A stretch of 64,000 bases of DNA, taken from contig NZ_CP073063.1 in NCBI RefSeq assembly GCF_022654015.1, forward strand, positions 992,001-1,056,000. Reading direction: 5' to 3'. Position numbers and translations under genes: made by a program. Below are positions 17,961 through 28,291 of the stretch, piece after piece. Source of the DNA: Brevundimonas diminuta. Its GTDB lineage: Bacteria; Pseudomonadota; Alphaproteobacteria; Caulobacterales; Caulobacteraceae. The notes beneath the pieces are model-generated. The model searched no databases. It was not told where the DNA came from and was given only the letters and a program-made list of their open reading frames with translations. The stretch's first letter is position 1. Every line of letters starts with the position of its first letter.

Positions 17961-18432
17961 GGACGATCGGCTGGCGCGCGCGGAGATCGGGCGGAGCGAG
18001 CGAGGACTGCCGCTGGTCTGTCGCGCGGGGCCGGCTGGCGCGGCGCCGGGTGGAGCGGGGTTCAGCGACGCCCTGTTCGTGGCGAGGGGCGTGCATGATC
18101 GGCCTTGGTCGCCGTCTAGTCTGACGGTCGAGACGTCGGCCGAGGGTCTGGCAATCCGTTGGACGCCGCGTGCGCGGCTGTTCGGCGATGGCTGGGACGG
18201 GGAACCGACAGCGGTCGATCCGATGCGGTTCCGGCTGCGTGTGCGGGACGGAGATGTCGTGGTGCGGACAATGGAGGTGGAGGGCGTGTCGGGCTTCTAT
18301 GCAGCGGCTGACTTGGCGGCGGACTTCCCAGAAGGCGCGACATCGATGGCGCGGATCGCCGTGGCGCAGTGGGGCGAAGGGTTCGGGTGGGGCTCAGAAG
18401 CAGAGGTGGAGGCGGAAATCCGGCAGGTCTGA
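17955..18432 (+). pseudogene. GTA baseplate (megatron, g15-like) gene, 3' fragment
   Basis: From about 17955, in the third-position-shifted frame relative to the g12 piece, the translation reads LARAEIGRSERGLPL, then HDRPWSPSSLTVETSAEGL, IRWTPRARLFGDGW and FRLRVRDGDVVVRTMEVEG, ending at 18432. This pattern is what I know as the C-terminal end of the large GTA host-interaction/baseplate protein (g15): a fibronectin-like segment with a W-x-R-R/A-R-x-x-GD-W core. The protein is normally over a thousand residues; only about 158 remain. A deletion has fused the start of g12 to the end of g15, removing the genes between. Confidence 0.68.
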
Positions 18433-18522
18433 CGAAATAGGGCGGGTCCAGCCCTTTGCGCGGGGCGGGGCATGGCTTAACTGACGGCCTCTCGACCTTT
18501 TTCAGCTGGAGCGACAACGGAC

Positions 18523-19449
18523 GTGGCAGGCGACCCCTACAAGGAACTGGGCGTTTCGAAGGGCGCGAGCGCGGACGAGGTCAAGAAGGCGTATCGCAAG
18601 CTCGCCAAGGAGCTGCATCCCGACAAGAACCCCGGCGACAAGATCACCGAGGACAAGTTCAAACGGGTGACGGCAGCCTTCGACATCCTGGGCGACAAGG
18701 AAAAGCGCGCCAAATACGACGCGGGCCAGATCGACGGCGACGGCAACGAACAGTATCGCGGCTTCGGCGGGGGCGGTCGCGCCGGCGGCAACCCGTTCGG
18801 CCAGGGCGGCAATCCGTTCGGACAAGGCGGCGGGCCGGGCGGCCGCGCCAACTTCGAAGGCGTTGATCTGGACGATCTGTTCGGCATGTTTGGCGGGGCC
18901 GGGCGTCAGCGCGGCGCGCGGGACTTCACCTCACGCGGCCAGGACGTGAAGGCGACGCTGGACATCAGTCTGGAAGACGCCATCGCCGGGGCGACGCGGC
19001 GGATCCAGTTCTCGGATGGACGCACTCTGGACGTGACCATTCCCAAGGGGGCGTCGGAAGGCCAGACGATCCGCCTGCGCGGCCAGGGAGCGCCGGGGCG
19101 CGGGGCCGAGAACGGCGACGCCCTGATCGAACTGAGGATCGAACCGCACCCCATCTACAAGCGCGACGGGGCGGACCTGACGATGGACCTGCCGGTGTCG
19201 GTGCCCGATGCGGTGCTGGGCGCCAAGGTGCGAGTGCCGACGCCCGAGGGCGTGGTGCAGATGACGCTGCCGGCCGGATCGAACTCGGGCAAGGTGCTGA
19301 GGCTGAAGGGGCGCGGCGCGTTTGCGCAAGGTAGGCGCGGCGATCTGCTGGCGCGGGTGATGGTGACGCTGCCCGATACGCCGGACGCCGAACTGACCGC
19401 CTTCGCCGAGGATTGGCGGGCCAAGCGGCCCTATACGCCGGGGCGGTGA
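18523..19449 (+). CDS. DnaJ-family co-chaperone, CbpA-like (class II)
   Basis: 308 residues from a GTG at 18523. The J domain is at about 4-70 with the HPD motif (LHPDKNPGD) that stimulates DnaK ATPase, then a Gly/Phe-rich linker with repeated NPFGQGG units. The two C-terminal substrate-binding beta domains follow, with DVKATLDISLEDAIAGATRR and VTIPKGASEGQTIRLRGQG. The zinc-finger repeats of true DnaJ are missing, as in CbpA/class II proteins. It follows the GTA remnant by 90 bases; no heat-shock promoter was identified in front. Confidence 0.9.
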   Translation: MAGDPYKELGVSKGASADEVKKAYRKLAKELHPDKNPGDKITEDKFKRVTAAFDILGDKEKRAKYDAGQIDGDGNEQYRGFGGGGRAGGNPFGQGGNPFGQGGGPGGRANFEGVDLDDLFGMFGGAGRQRGARDFTSRGQDVKATLDISLEDAIAGATRRIQFSDGRTLDVTIPKGASEGQTIRLRGQGAPGRGAENGDALIELRIEPHPIYKRDGADLTMDLPVSVPDAVLGAKVRVPTPEGVVQMTLPAGSNSGKVLRLKGRGAFAQGRRGDLLARVMVTLPDTPDAELTAFAEDWRAKRPYTPGR

Positions 19450-19495
19450 GCGCGCTCAAGCCGCGCGAAGACTGGCAGCGCCAAAGGGAAAGAGC

Positions 19496-20656
19496 ATGAG
19501 CACGAAGCCTGATGTGAAGCCGGCGCGGCCGTGGTTTTCGGCGGGGCCGACGGCGAAGCGGCCGGGCTATGCGCTGGGTGGATTGCCGTCCGACCTGCTG
19601 GGACGCGGCATTCGCGCGCCGGAGGTGGTCGAGCGGTTCGCGCATGGCCTGCGGCTGACGCGCGAGGTGCTGGAAGTGCCCGACAGCCATGTGATGCTGT
19701 ATACGCCGGGGTCTGACACAGGCGCGGTCGAGGCGGCGCTGTGGGGGATGCTGGGCGCTAGGCCGGTGCATGTCGTGGCGTTCGAGAACTTCGGCCTGAC
19801 CTGGCTGGCGGACGTGAAGGATCATCTGGGGCTGGAGCCCGAGGCCCTGACGGCGCCCTGGGGCGAACTGCCGGATCTGAGCCGGGCGGACTGGTCCAAG
19901 GACGTGGTGTTCCCGTGGAACGGCACGACCTCGGGCGTGCGTGTGCCTAACGCCGACTGGATCGCCGATGATCGCGAGGGGCTGGCGATCTGCGACGCGA
20001 CGTCCGCCGCCTTCGCCATTCCGTTGCCGTGGGACAAGCTGGATGTCGTGACCTTCAGCTTCCAGAAGGCGCTGGGCGGCGAGGCGGGCATCGGGGTGAT
20101 GGTGCTGTCGCCGCGCGCGGTCGAGCGGCTGGATACATACCGGCCGGATCGAGCGATTCCCAAGCTGCTGCGGCTGACCGACGGCAAGGGACGGTTTGAT
20201 CGGGCGCTGGCGGACGGGGTGGCGATCAACACCTTCTCGATCCTGACCCTCGAAGACTGGATCGACGCCCTGGGCTGGGCGAAGGACATCGGCGGATTGA
20301 GCGAACTGATCCGGCGGACAGACGCCAACTACGCCGCGTTGGCGCAATGGGTGGAGCGAACCGACTGGATCGCCTTCCTGCCGGATCGAGCGGAGATCCG
20401 GTCGACGACCTCGGTCTGTCTGAAATTCACCGATGCGCGGATCGCGGCGCTGGACGACAAGGCGCAGAAGGCCTTCGTCGTGCGGTTCAAGGCCCTGCTG
20501 GAAGGCGAGGCGGCCGTGTTCGACATGGAGCCGCATCGCAATGCGCCGCCCGGACTGCGCCTATGGTGCGGCTGCACGGTCGAGACGGCCGATGTGGTTG
20601 CGGCGACGCCCTGGCTGGAATGGGCGTTCGAGACGGCGGTCGGCGAAGTCGGATAA
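19496..20656 (+). CDS. serC: Phosphoserine aminotransferase
   Basis: 386 residues, preceded by AGGGAAAGAGC. Fold-type I PLP enzyme; PLP-binding Lys is about 191 in VTFSFQKALGGEAG, and the N-terminal PWFSAGPTAKRPGY is the alphaproteobacterial SerC substrate loop. It converts 3-phosphohydroxypyruvate and glutamate to phosphoserine in serine synthesis and can act in pyridoxal phosphate synthesis. In many relatives serA lies directly downstream; here purA follows after 75 bases, and serA is not in the window. Confidence 0.92.
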   Translation: MSTKPDVKPARPWFSAGPTAKRPGYALGGLPSDLLGRGIRAPEVVERFAHGLRLTREVLEVPDSHVMLYTPGSDTGAVEAALWGMLGARPVHVVAFENFGLTWLADVKDHLGLEPEALTAPWGELPDLSRADWSKDVVFPWNGTTSGVRVPNADWIADDREGLAICDATSAAFAIPLPWDKLDVVTFSFQKALGGEAGIGVMVLSPRAVERLDTYRPDRAIPKLLRLTDGKGRFDRALADGVAINTFSILTLEDWIDALGWAKDIGGLSELIRRTDANYAALAQWVERTDWIAFLPDRAEIRSTTSVCLKFTDARIAALDDKAQKAFVVRFKALLEGEAAVFDMEPHRNAPPGLRLWCGCTVETADVVAATPWLEWAFETAVGEVG

Positions 20657-20731
20657 ATCCGCCTGACGGGACGACATCGGACGATTCCCTCGCTATAGGC
20701 TGCGCCCGCATTCCAGTGCGGAGAGACGGTT

Positions 20732-22027
<1,296 letters not shown>

Positions 22028-22109
22028 GACTTTGGAAGGGGCGGCGTGAGGCGGCGGACTACGCAGAAAGACCTATTCAACAGGTCTTAACCCGCGGGCA
22101 GTAAGGATA

Positions 22110-22946
22110 ATGGCTCCAAACTCGGAGTCTGATGTGTTCGCCGCAAACGCCAGAACCATAAGCCGCATGGAGCCTGCGCTTCGTCGGGTGGTCATCGTGG
22201 ACGCCAATCTGTCGTCGGCGCGACTGCTGACGGACATCGTCAAGGGCATGGGTGCGCGCGAGGTCTATTCAGAGGGTGACGAAGAACGCGCGCTGGAGCT
22301 GCTGCGCGACGTCGAGCCGGGCGTGATCTTTACAGAACGGTCCGGAGACAGGCTGAACGGCGAGACGCTGGCGCGGCGCATTCGGCGCTCCAGCATGTCG
22401 TGCCGCATGTCGCCGATCATCATGGTGACGGGCGAGGCGACCGCCGCGGCGATCAAGGGCGCGCGCGACGCCGGCATCCACGAGTTCCTGAGAAAGCCGT
22501 TCACGACCGGCGACCTGTTCAAGCGGGTCGAGAATGTGACGTTGAAGCCCCGGCCCTGGATCGAGGCGGTGGGCTATGTCGGACCGGACCGTCGCCGGTT
22601 CAACTCAGGTGAATATTCAGGCGCCCGCAAGCGCCGCAGCGATGGTGCAGCTGGAGGCGGCCCTGCCGAAATCCGAGATCAGGCATCGCGAATCCTGGTT
22701 TCGGCCATGTCGCAGTTCGAGCAGGACCCGTCGCAGGCGACGCGCGCCATACGGCAGCAGGCCGAGACGCTGAACGGTCTGGCCATCAAGACGGCGGACG
22801 CGCGACTGGCGATGGCTGTCGCGACCTTGCAGGCCTATGTGGCCAGCGGTCAGGTGACGAAGGCGGGACTGGCCCAGCCGATCGGCACGGTCGTAGCGGC
22901 TGCGAGAGCAGCCAACGATGCAGCGCCGGTGGCGCGCGCGTCGTGA
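22110..22946 (+). CDS. Receiver-like protein lacking the phospho-acceptor Asp, with helical C-terminus
   Basis: 278 residues; the start at 22110 is likely, with an internal ATG about 20 codons later. Residues about 25-150 form a CheY-type receiver: VVIVDANLSSARLL at strand 1, MSPIIMVTGEA at strand 4 and the conserved Lys in FLRKPFTTGDLF. At the acceptor position the sequence is PGVIFTERSGD, with Glu where Asp is expected, so it is either an unphosphorylated or constitutively active-like receiver. A linker with PDRRRF and a C-terminal helical region of about 90 residues follow. No DNA-binding domain is recognisable. Convergent with rpoH. Confidence 0.8.
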   Translation: MAPNSESDVFAANARTISRMEPALRRVVIVDANLSSARLLTDIVKGMGAREVYSEGDEERALELLRDVEPGVIFTERSGDRLNGETLARRIRRSSMSCRMSPIIMVTGEATAAAIKGARDAGIHEFLRKPFTTGDLFKRVENVTLKPRPWIEAVGYVGPDRRRFNSGEYSGARKRRSDGAAGGGPAEIRDQASRILVSAMSQFEQDPSQATRAIRQQAETLNGLAIKTADARLAMAVATLQAYVASGQVTKAGLAQPIGTVVAAARAANDAAPVARAS

Positions 22947-22953
22947 CGATAGA

Positions 22954-22987
22954 CGGTCCGCCGCACCGTTGAAGGCGAAGCGGACCG
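22954..22987. terminator. Hairpin between convergent genes
   Basis: CGGTCCGC at 22954-22961 pairs perfectly with GCGGACCG at 22980-22987 across an 18-base loop, in the short gap before the rpoH stop. There is no T tract on either strand, so simple intrinsic termination is not assured. Confidence 0.35.
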
Positions 22988-22993
22988 AGTTGC

Positions 22994-23881
22994 TCAGGCG
23001 TCGACCAGGTTCCGCTCTTCGGCTGCGGCGCGCATGGCCTTTTGCAGCTTCTCGAAGGCGCGGACCTCGATCTGACGCACGCGCTCGCGCGAGACGCCGT
23101 ACTGGCCGGCGAGCTCTTCCAGCGTGACCGGATCGTCCTTGAGGCGACGTTCCGTGAGGATGTGCTTCTCACGATCGGTCAGCTCTTCCATGGCCTCCTG
23201 AAGAAGGCTCATGCGGATGCCCTTTTCCTCGTCGTCGGCGAGCTGGGTTTCCTGAGACACGGCCGTGTCATCGGCCAGCCAGTCCTGCCACTCGCTTTCG
23301 CCGTCGGCGCGCAGAGGCGCGTTAAGCGAAGCGTCGCCGCCGAGACGGCGGTTCATGTTGGTGACCTCTTCCTCCGTCACGCCCAGTTTGGTGGCGATGG
23401 CGGCGAGGTGTTCAGGATGCAGATCGCCTTCCTCGAATGCCGAGATCTGGCTCTTGGCCTTGCGCAGGTTGAAGAACAGCTTCTTCTGCGCCGCGGTGGT
23501 GCCCATCTTCACAAGCGACCAGCTGCGCAGGATATACTCCTGGATCGAGGCGCGGATCCACCACATGGCATAGGTCGCCAGACGGAAGCCCTTGTCGGCG
23601 TCGAACTTCTTGACGGCCTGCATGAGGCCGACGTTGCCCTCGGAAATCACTTCGCCGATCGGCAGGCCGTAGCCGCGATAACCCATGGCGATCTTGGCCA
23701 CGAGACGAAGGTGTGAGGTGACGAGACGGTGGGCGGCTTCGGGGTCCTGGTGCTCGGACCAACGCTTGGCGAGCATGAACTCCTCGTCCTTGGTCAGCAT
23801 CGGAAACTTGCGGATTTCCGTCAGATAACGCGACAGGCCTTGTTCAGGCGACATCACCGCGAGCGTACTATTGGCAGCCAT
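22994..23881 (-). CDS. rpoH: RNA polymerase sigma-32 heat-shock factor
   Basis: 295 residues from the ATG at 23881, which has the strong site GGAGGG at proper distance; the open frame upstream is not used. Region 2 has LVTSHLRLVAKIAMGYRGYG and the core-binding LMQAVKKFDADKGFRLATYA with MWWIRASIQEYILRSWSLVK. The RpoH box follows with KKLFFNLRKAKSQI. Region 4.2 is VTLEELAGQYGVSRERVRQIE. It directs transcription of chaperone and protease genes after heat shock; stability is usually set by DnaK/FtsH. A promoter lies at 24060-24088. Confidence 0.96.
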   Translation of the reverse strand: MAANSTLAVMSPEQGLSRYLTEIRKFPMLTKDEEFMLAKRWSEHQDPEAAHRLVTSHLRLVAKIAMGYRGYGLPIGEVISEGNVGLMQAVKKFDADKGFRLATYAMWWIRASIQEYILRSWSLVKMGTTAAQKKLFFNLRKAKSQISAFEEGDLHPEHLAAIATKLGVTEEEVTNMNRRLGGDASLNAPLRADGESEWQDWLADDTAVSQETQLADDEEKGIRMSLLQEAMEELTDREKHILTERRLKDDPVTLEELAGQYGVSRERVRQIEVRAFEKLQKAMRAAAEERNLVDA

Positions 23882-24059
23882 ATACAGGTCCCTCCGACCG
23901 TCTTGAACGAGCGGGCTCTTCGTCATCGGCCACGGTGTGTGCGCCGACGTCTCACCCCTCAACCGGTAAAGTAGCGATGGGTTGCCGCCATTTTTAGAGG
24001 CGGATCGTCACACGAAAGCGTGACCGTGGCCCTGGCGCCACTCGCGCCGATCGACGTCC

Positions 24060-24088
24060 TATATAGAACTTTGTCAGTTGCTATTCAA
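24060..24088 (-). promoter_or_regulatory. Promoter of rpoH (housekeeping type, overlapping a heat-shock-like -35)
   Basis: On the minus strand TTGAAT (24088-24083) is followed after exactly 17 bases by TATATA (24065-24060). The -35 is preceded by C, giving CTTGAA, which is also the sigma-32 -35 consensus. It lies between the rluD stop and rpoH, leaving a 5' leader of about 170 bases. That leader contains small hairpins such as CCGCC...GGCGG near 23983-24002. Confidence 0.55.
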
Positions 24089-24111
24089 GACCTGCCTGGA
24101 CCAGCGGCGGT

Positions 24112-25131
24112 TCAGAGTTCGGCGAGGCGCGTTTCGAGACGCTGCATGTCGGACGGCGGCGCGGTCTCGAAGCGAAGCGTCTCGCCCGTGACAGGATGGA
24201 CAAAGCCCAAGACGGCGGCGTGGAGGGCCTGACGTTCAAGGCCCGCTTCGGCGATGGCGGCGCGGACGGGTATGGCGGGGCTGCCTGAGCCGTAGGTCGC
24301 GTCGCCGAGGATGGGCGCGCCCTTGGACGACAGGTGGACGCGAATCTGATGGGTGCGGCCGGTGTGCAGGGTGCAGGCGACGCGCGCGGCCATGGGCGCG
24401 CCGCCGGCTTTGGCTGGTTCGCCGTAGGTCGCCTGAACGGCATAGTCGGTGATGGCCTCGCGACCGCCGGCCTTGAGGACCGCCATCTTCTTGCGGTCGC
24501 CGGTGGAGCGGCCGATGCGGGTGTGGATGCGGCCGGTCGCGGGCGATGGCGTGCCGCGCGTCAGGGCGATGTAGGTGCGCTCGATGTCGTGCGCAGCGAA
24601 CAGGGCGGAGAGGCCGGCGTGGGCGCGGTCGGTCTTGGCGGCGACCATGACGCCGGAGGTGTCCTTGTCTAGCCGGTGGACGATGCCGGGGCGGGCGACG
24701 CCGCCGATGCCCGACAGGCTGTCGCCGCAATGGGCCAACAGCGCATTGACCAGGGTGCCGTCCGGCGTGCCGGGCGCAGGGTGGGCGGCCATGCCCGCAG
24801 GCTTGTCGATGACGATAAGGTCGGCGTCCTCGTAGAGAACGGTCAGGAGAATGGCTTGGGGCTGGGGCGTGGCCGGCGCGACGGGCGGCAGGGCGACGGC
24901 ATAGAGGCCGGGCTGGGCCTTGGCGGAACCGCTGGTCAGGACCGCGCCATGGCGACTGACGGCGCCTTCGGCCAGCAGGGCTTGGAGCCGGGCGCGCGAC
25001 AGGGTGGGGAAGGCGCCGGCCAGGGCCTTGTCCAGGCGAACGCCGGCCGCGTCGATGCGGGCCTCCAGCACCTCGGCGGGGTCGCCGGTCGCGGGGTCTT
25101 CGTCTTCGTCGATCTGATCTTGGGCGGACAC
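24112..25131 (-). CDS. rluD: Ribosomal large subunit pseudouridine synthase, RluD type
   Basis: 339 residues from a GTG at 25131 with GGGAGA upstream. N-terminal S4 RNA-binding domain (about 28-85: GVRLDKALAGAFPTLSRARL). The catalytic domain carries the RluA-family motif HRLDKDTSGVMV with the active-site Asp, plus HTGRTHQIRVH. It modifies uridines in 23S rRNA (helix 69 for RluD). It is followed on the same strand by rpoH, but that gene has its own promoter in the gap. Confidence 0.9.
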   Translation of the reverse strand: MSAQDQIDEDEDPATGDPAEVLEARIDAAGVRLDKALAGAFPTLSRARLQALLAEGAVSRHGAVLTSGSAKAQPGLYAVALPPVAPATPQPQAILLTVLYEDADLIVIDKPAGMAAHPAPGTPDGTLVNALLAHCGDSLSGIGGVARPGIVHRLDKDTSGVMVAAKTDRAHAGLSALFAAHDIERTYIALTRGTPSPATGRIHTRIGRSTGDRKKMAVLKAGGREAITDYAVQATYGEPAKAGGAPMAARVACTLHTGRTHQIRVHLSSKGAPILGDATYGSGSPAIPVRAAIAEAGLERQALHAAVLGFVHPVTGETLRFETAPPSDMQRLETRLAEL

Positions 25132-25214
25132 GTCGTCTCCCTAGCACGACCGGCCGCTTGCGCGAGGGGCGCGGGTGAGGCGATAGTCAAGCTTGGGGGC
25201 GTAGGGGACATCCG

Positions 25215-25850
25215 ATGAAGCGGTTGATGATCGCCGGGGGAGCGTTCGCCGCGGCGGCGTTGCTGAGCAGCTGCACGACCATGAGCAAGGACGAATGCCT
25301 GGCCGGGGCCTGGGGCGAGAAGGGCTATGCGGACGGGGCGTCGGGCTATCCGATGACGCGGCTGGACGACCACGCCAAGGCCTGCGCCAAGTTTCAGATC
25401 GCACCCAATCCAGCCGCCTATGGCTCGGCGCGTGAGGATGGCTTGCGGACCTACTGCACCTTCCAGCGCGGTTGGGAGGAGGGGCGGGCGGGCAATACCT
25501 ATTACGGCGTCTGTCGGCCGGAGGACGAGCAGGCGTTTCTGCCGGCCTATCGTGACGGCCGAATTCTGCATGAGGTCGAGGACGCCTACGAGACGGCGCA
25601 AGGCGCGCTGAGCAGCGCAGAGGCCCGGATCGAGAACCGCGAAGACAAGCTGGAAGCCAAGGAACGCGAACTGCGCGGCGAAGGCCTGACGGACGAAGAG
25701 CGGGAGCGCATTCGTGACCGCATTCAAGAGGTCAGAGGCGAAATCCGCGATGCGCGTCGCAATGCCCGAGAGGCACGCGACGCGCTGGATCAGGCGGAAT
25801 GGGACGTTCGCCGGGTGCGGCGCGAACTGAGCGGCCGCTACCCGGTCTAG
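25215..25850 (+). CDS. DUF2799-like outer-envelope lipoprotein with coiled coil
   Basis: 211 residues. The N-terminal signal is followed by the lipobox LLSSC (lipidated Cys about 21). The mature N-terminal half has KDECLAGAWGEKGYADGASG and several Cys residues, the DUF2799 pattern. Residues about 130-205 are a charged coiled coil very rich in Glu and Arg. Divergent from rluD and ending 9 bases from the fba stop. The function of the family is unknown. Confidence 0.8.
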   Translation: MKRLMIAGGAFAAAALLSSCTTMSKDECLAGAWGEKGYADGASGYPMTRLDDHAKACAKFQIAPNPAAYGSAREDGLRTYCTFQRGWEEGRAGNTYYGVCRPEDEQAFLPAYRDGRILHEVEDAYETAQGALSSAEARIENREDKLEAKERELRGEGLTDEERERIRDRIQEVRGEIRDARRNAREARDALDQAEWDVRRVRRELSGRYPV

Positions 25851-25859
25851 ACGACGGTC

Positions 25860-26945
25860 CTAGGCGGCCTTGACGGCGGCGCCGCGGAAGGACGGATCGA
25901 GGTCGCCCGAGGCGTAGCGTTTGGCCATCTGGGCGGTGGACAGCGGGCGGATCTTGGAGGCCTGGCCCTCGCAGCCGAACTGCTGATAGCGCTCCATGCA
26001 GAGCTTCTTCATCGCCTCCTTGGCGGGCTTCAGATAGTAGCGCGGGTCGAACTCGCCCGGCTTCTCCATCAGGGCTTTACGGATGGCGCCGGTGATGGCC
26101 ATGCGGTTGTCGGTGTCGATGTTGACCTTGCGCACGCCGTGCTTGATGCCGCGCTGGATTTCCTCGACCGGCACGCCCCAGGTCTGGGGCATTTCGCCGC
26201 CGTACTGGTTGATGATGTCCTGCAAATCCTGCGGCACCGACGACGAACCGTGCATCACCAGGTGGGTGTTGGGCAGGCGGCGGTGGATTTCCTCGATCAC
26301 ATTCATGGCCAGGACCTCGCCGTCCGGCTGACGCGTGAACTTGTAGGCGCCGTGGCTGGTGCCCATGGCGATGGCGAGGGCGTCGACCTTGGTGGCGGCG
26401 ACGAAATCGACGGCCTGATCCGGGTCGGTCAGCAGTTGCGAGTGGTCCAGCTTGCCTTCGAAGCCGTGGCCGTCCTCGGCCTCGCCCATGCCGGTTTCCA
26501 GCGAGCCCAGCACGCCCAGTTCACCCTCGACCGAGACGCCGCAGGCGTGGGCCATTTCGGTGACGCGACGGGTGACGTCGACGTTGTACTCGTAAGAGGC
26601 GGGGGTCTTGGCGTCCTCCTCCAGCGAGCCGTCCATCATCACGCTGGTGAAGCCGTACTGGATGGCGGTGGCGCAGGTCGCCGGGCCGTTGCCGTGGTCC
26701 TGGTGCATACAGACCGGGATGTGCGGATAGAGTTCGGCCAAGGCGTCGATCAGCTTGGCCAGAACGATGTCGTTGGCGTAGTTCCGGGCGCCGCGCGAGG
26801 CCTGGATGATGACGGGGGCGTTGACCTCGTGGGCCGCCTCCATGATCGCCAGACCCTGTTCCATGTTGTTGATGTTGTAGGCGGGCAGGCCGTAATCGTT
26901 CTCTGCCGCGTGGTCGAGCAGCTGTCGCAGCGTGATGCGCGCCAT
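25860..26945 (-). CDS. fba: Fructose-bisphosphate aldolase, class II
   Basis: 361 residues from the ATG at 26945, which has CAGGAG in front; the upstream open frame is discarded. Zinc-binding and catalytic motifs are seen: [44 protein letters not shown] and [11 protein letters not shown]. It interconverts fructose 1,6-bisphosphate with glyceraldehyde-3-phosphate and dihydroxyacetone phosphate. Together with pgk and gap on the same strand it forms a central-carbon cluster, gap-pgk-fba in transcription order. Confidence 0.95.
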   Translation of the reverse strand: MARITLRQLLDHAAENDYGLPAYNINNMEQGLAIMEAAHEVNAPVIIQASRGARNYANDIVLAKLIDALAELYPHIPVCMHQDHGNGPATCATAIQYGFTSVMMDGSLEEDAKTPASYEYNVDVTRRVTEMAHACGVSVEGELGVLGSLETGMGEAEDGHGFEGKLDHSQLLTDPDQAVDFVAATKVDALAIAMGTSHGAYKFTRQPDGEVLAMNVIEEIHRRLPNTHLVMHGSSSVPQDLQDIINQYGGEMPQTWGVPVEEIQRGIKHGVRKVNIDTDNRMAITGAIRKALMEKPGEFDPRYYLKPAKEAMKKLCMERYQQFGCEGQASKIRPLSTAQMAKRYASGDLDPSFRGAAVKAA

Positions 26946-27090
26946 GGGGTAGTCTCCTGAGCCGAATAGTCTTTTTTGGTTGGGCGAGAGATTAGACGCC
27001 GGACAGCGCGAAGTCACGCCGTGTTACAGCCGTTTCAACGCCGATTTCAAAGACAGGATGCCGGCGTGATCCGCCTGCATCGCTAAGCCT

Positions 27091-28287
27091 TTAGGCGCGC
27101 AGGGCCTCAACGCCGGGCAGAGGTTTGCCCTCCATCCATTCCAGGAAGGCGCCGCCGGCGGTGGACACGAAGGTCAGGTCTGCGCTGACGCCGGCATGGC
27201 CGACGGCCGCGACCGTGTCGCCGCCGCCCGCCACCGCGATCAGGGCGCCGGCTTTGGTGCGCACGGCGACGTGCTTGGCGGCCGCGACCGTGGCGGCGTC
27301 GAAGGGCGGCACCTCGAACACGCCCAGCGGACCGTTCCAGATCAGGGTCTTGGAGCCGTCGATGGCGGCGTTCAGGCGCGCGACGGTGTCGGGGCCGGCG
27401 TCCAGGATTTTGTCTTCAGTCGAGAGGGCTTCGCCTGTCTTGACGGTGCGGGCCTCGGCGCCGGGCTTGACCTCGGTCGCCACCACGACATCGACGGGCA
27501 GCAGGATGTCGCAGCCCTTGGCTTCGGCTTCCGCCAGGATTTCGCGCGCGGTGTCCGCCATATCCTTTTCGGCCAAGGAGCCGCCGATGTCGACGCCTTG
27601 GGCATAAAGGAAGGTGTTGGCCATGCCGCCGCCGATGGCCAGGGTGTCCAGCTTGCCGACCAGGTTCTTCAGCAGGTCCAGCTTGGTCGAGACCTTGGAG
27701 CCGCCGACGATGCCGACGACCGGCTTCTGTGGATTGCCGAGCGCCGCGTCTAGCGCGTCGAGTTCGCGGCGCATGGATTCGCCGGCGTAGGCCGGGATGT
27801 GGTGGGCGACGCCTTCGGTCGAGGCGTGGGCGCGGTGCGCGGCCGAAAAGGCGTCGTTGACGTACAGATCGCTGAGATCCGCCAGCTTCTGGGCGAAGAC
27901 CGGATCATTGGCCTCTTCCGCCGCATGGAAGCGCACGTTTTCCAGCAGGACCACGCCGCCCGCGTCCAGATCGCGAATGGCTTCTACGGCATAAGGACCG
28001 ATGCAGTCCTCGGCGAAGCGAACGGGGGCGCCGAGCAGTTGTTCCAGCGGCTGGACGACCGGCTTCAGGGTCATCGACGGAACGCGCTGGCCCTTGGGGC
28101 GGTCGAAGTGGGCCAGCAGGGCGACCTTGGCGCCGGCATCGCGCAGACGCTGGATCGTCGGCAGGGCGACCCGCAGCCGGGTGTCGTCCGTGACCTTGCC
28201 GCCCTCCATCGGGACGTTGAAGTCCACGCGGACCAGAGCCGTCTTGCCGGCGAGATCTGCGGCGTCGTCGAGAGTGCGGAAGGTCAT
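27091..28287 (-). CDS. pgk: Phosphoglycerate kinase
   Basis: 398 residues. The signature near the N-terminus, [20 protein letters not shown], and the C-terminal nucleotide loop [11 protein letters not shown] are complete. It transfers phosphate from 1,3-bisphosphoglycerate to ADP. Its start lies 4 bases from the stop of a small membrane-protein gene that separates it from gap; fba follows 145 bases downstream. Confidence 0.96.
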   Translation of the reverse strand: MTFRTLDDAADLAGKTALVRVDFNVPMEGGKVTDDTRLRVALPTIQRLRDAGAKVALLAHFDRPKGQRVPSMTLKPVVQPLEQLLGAPVRFAEDCIGPYAVEAIRDLDAGGVVLLENVRFHAAEEANDPVFAQKLADLSDLYVNDAFSAAHRAHASTEGVAHHIPAYAGESMRRELDALDAALGNPQKPVVGIVGGSKVSTKLDLLKNLVGKLDTLAIGGGMANTFLYAQGVDIGGSLAEKDMADTAREILAEAEAKGCDILLPVDVVVATEVKPGAEARTVKTGEALSTEDKILDAGPDTVARLNAAIDGSKTLIWNGPLGVFEVPPFDAATVAAAKHVAVRTKAGALIAVAGGGDTVAAVGHAGVSADLTFVSTAGGAFLEWMEGKPLPGVEALRA

Positions 28288-28291
28288 GACG

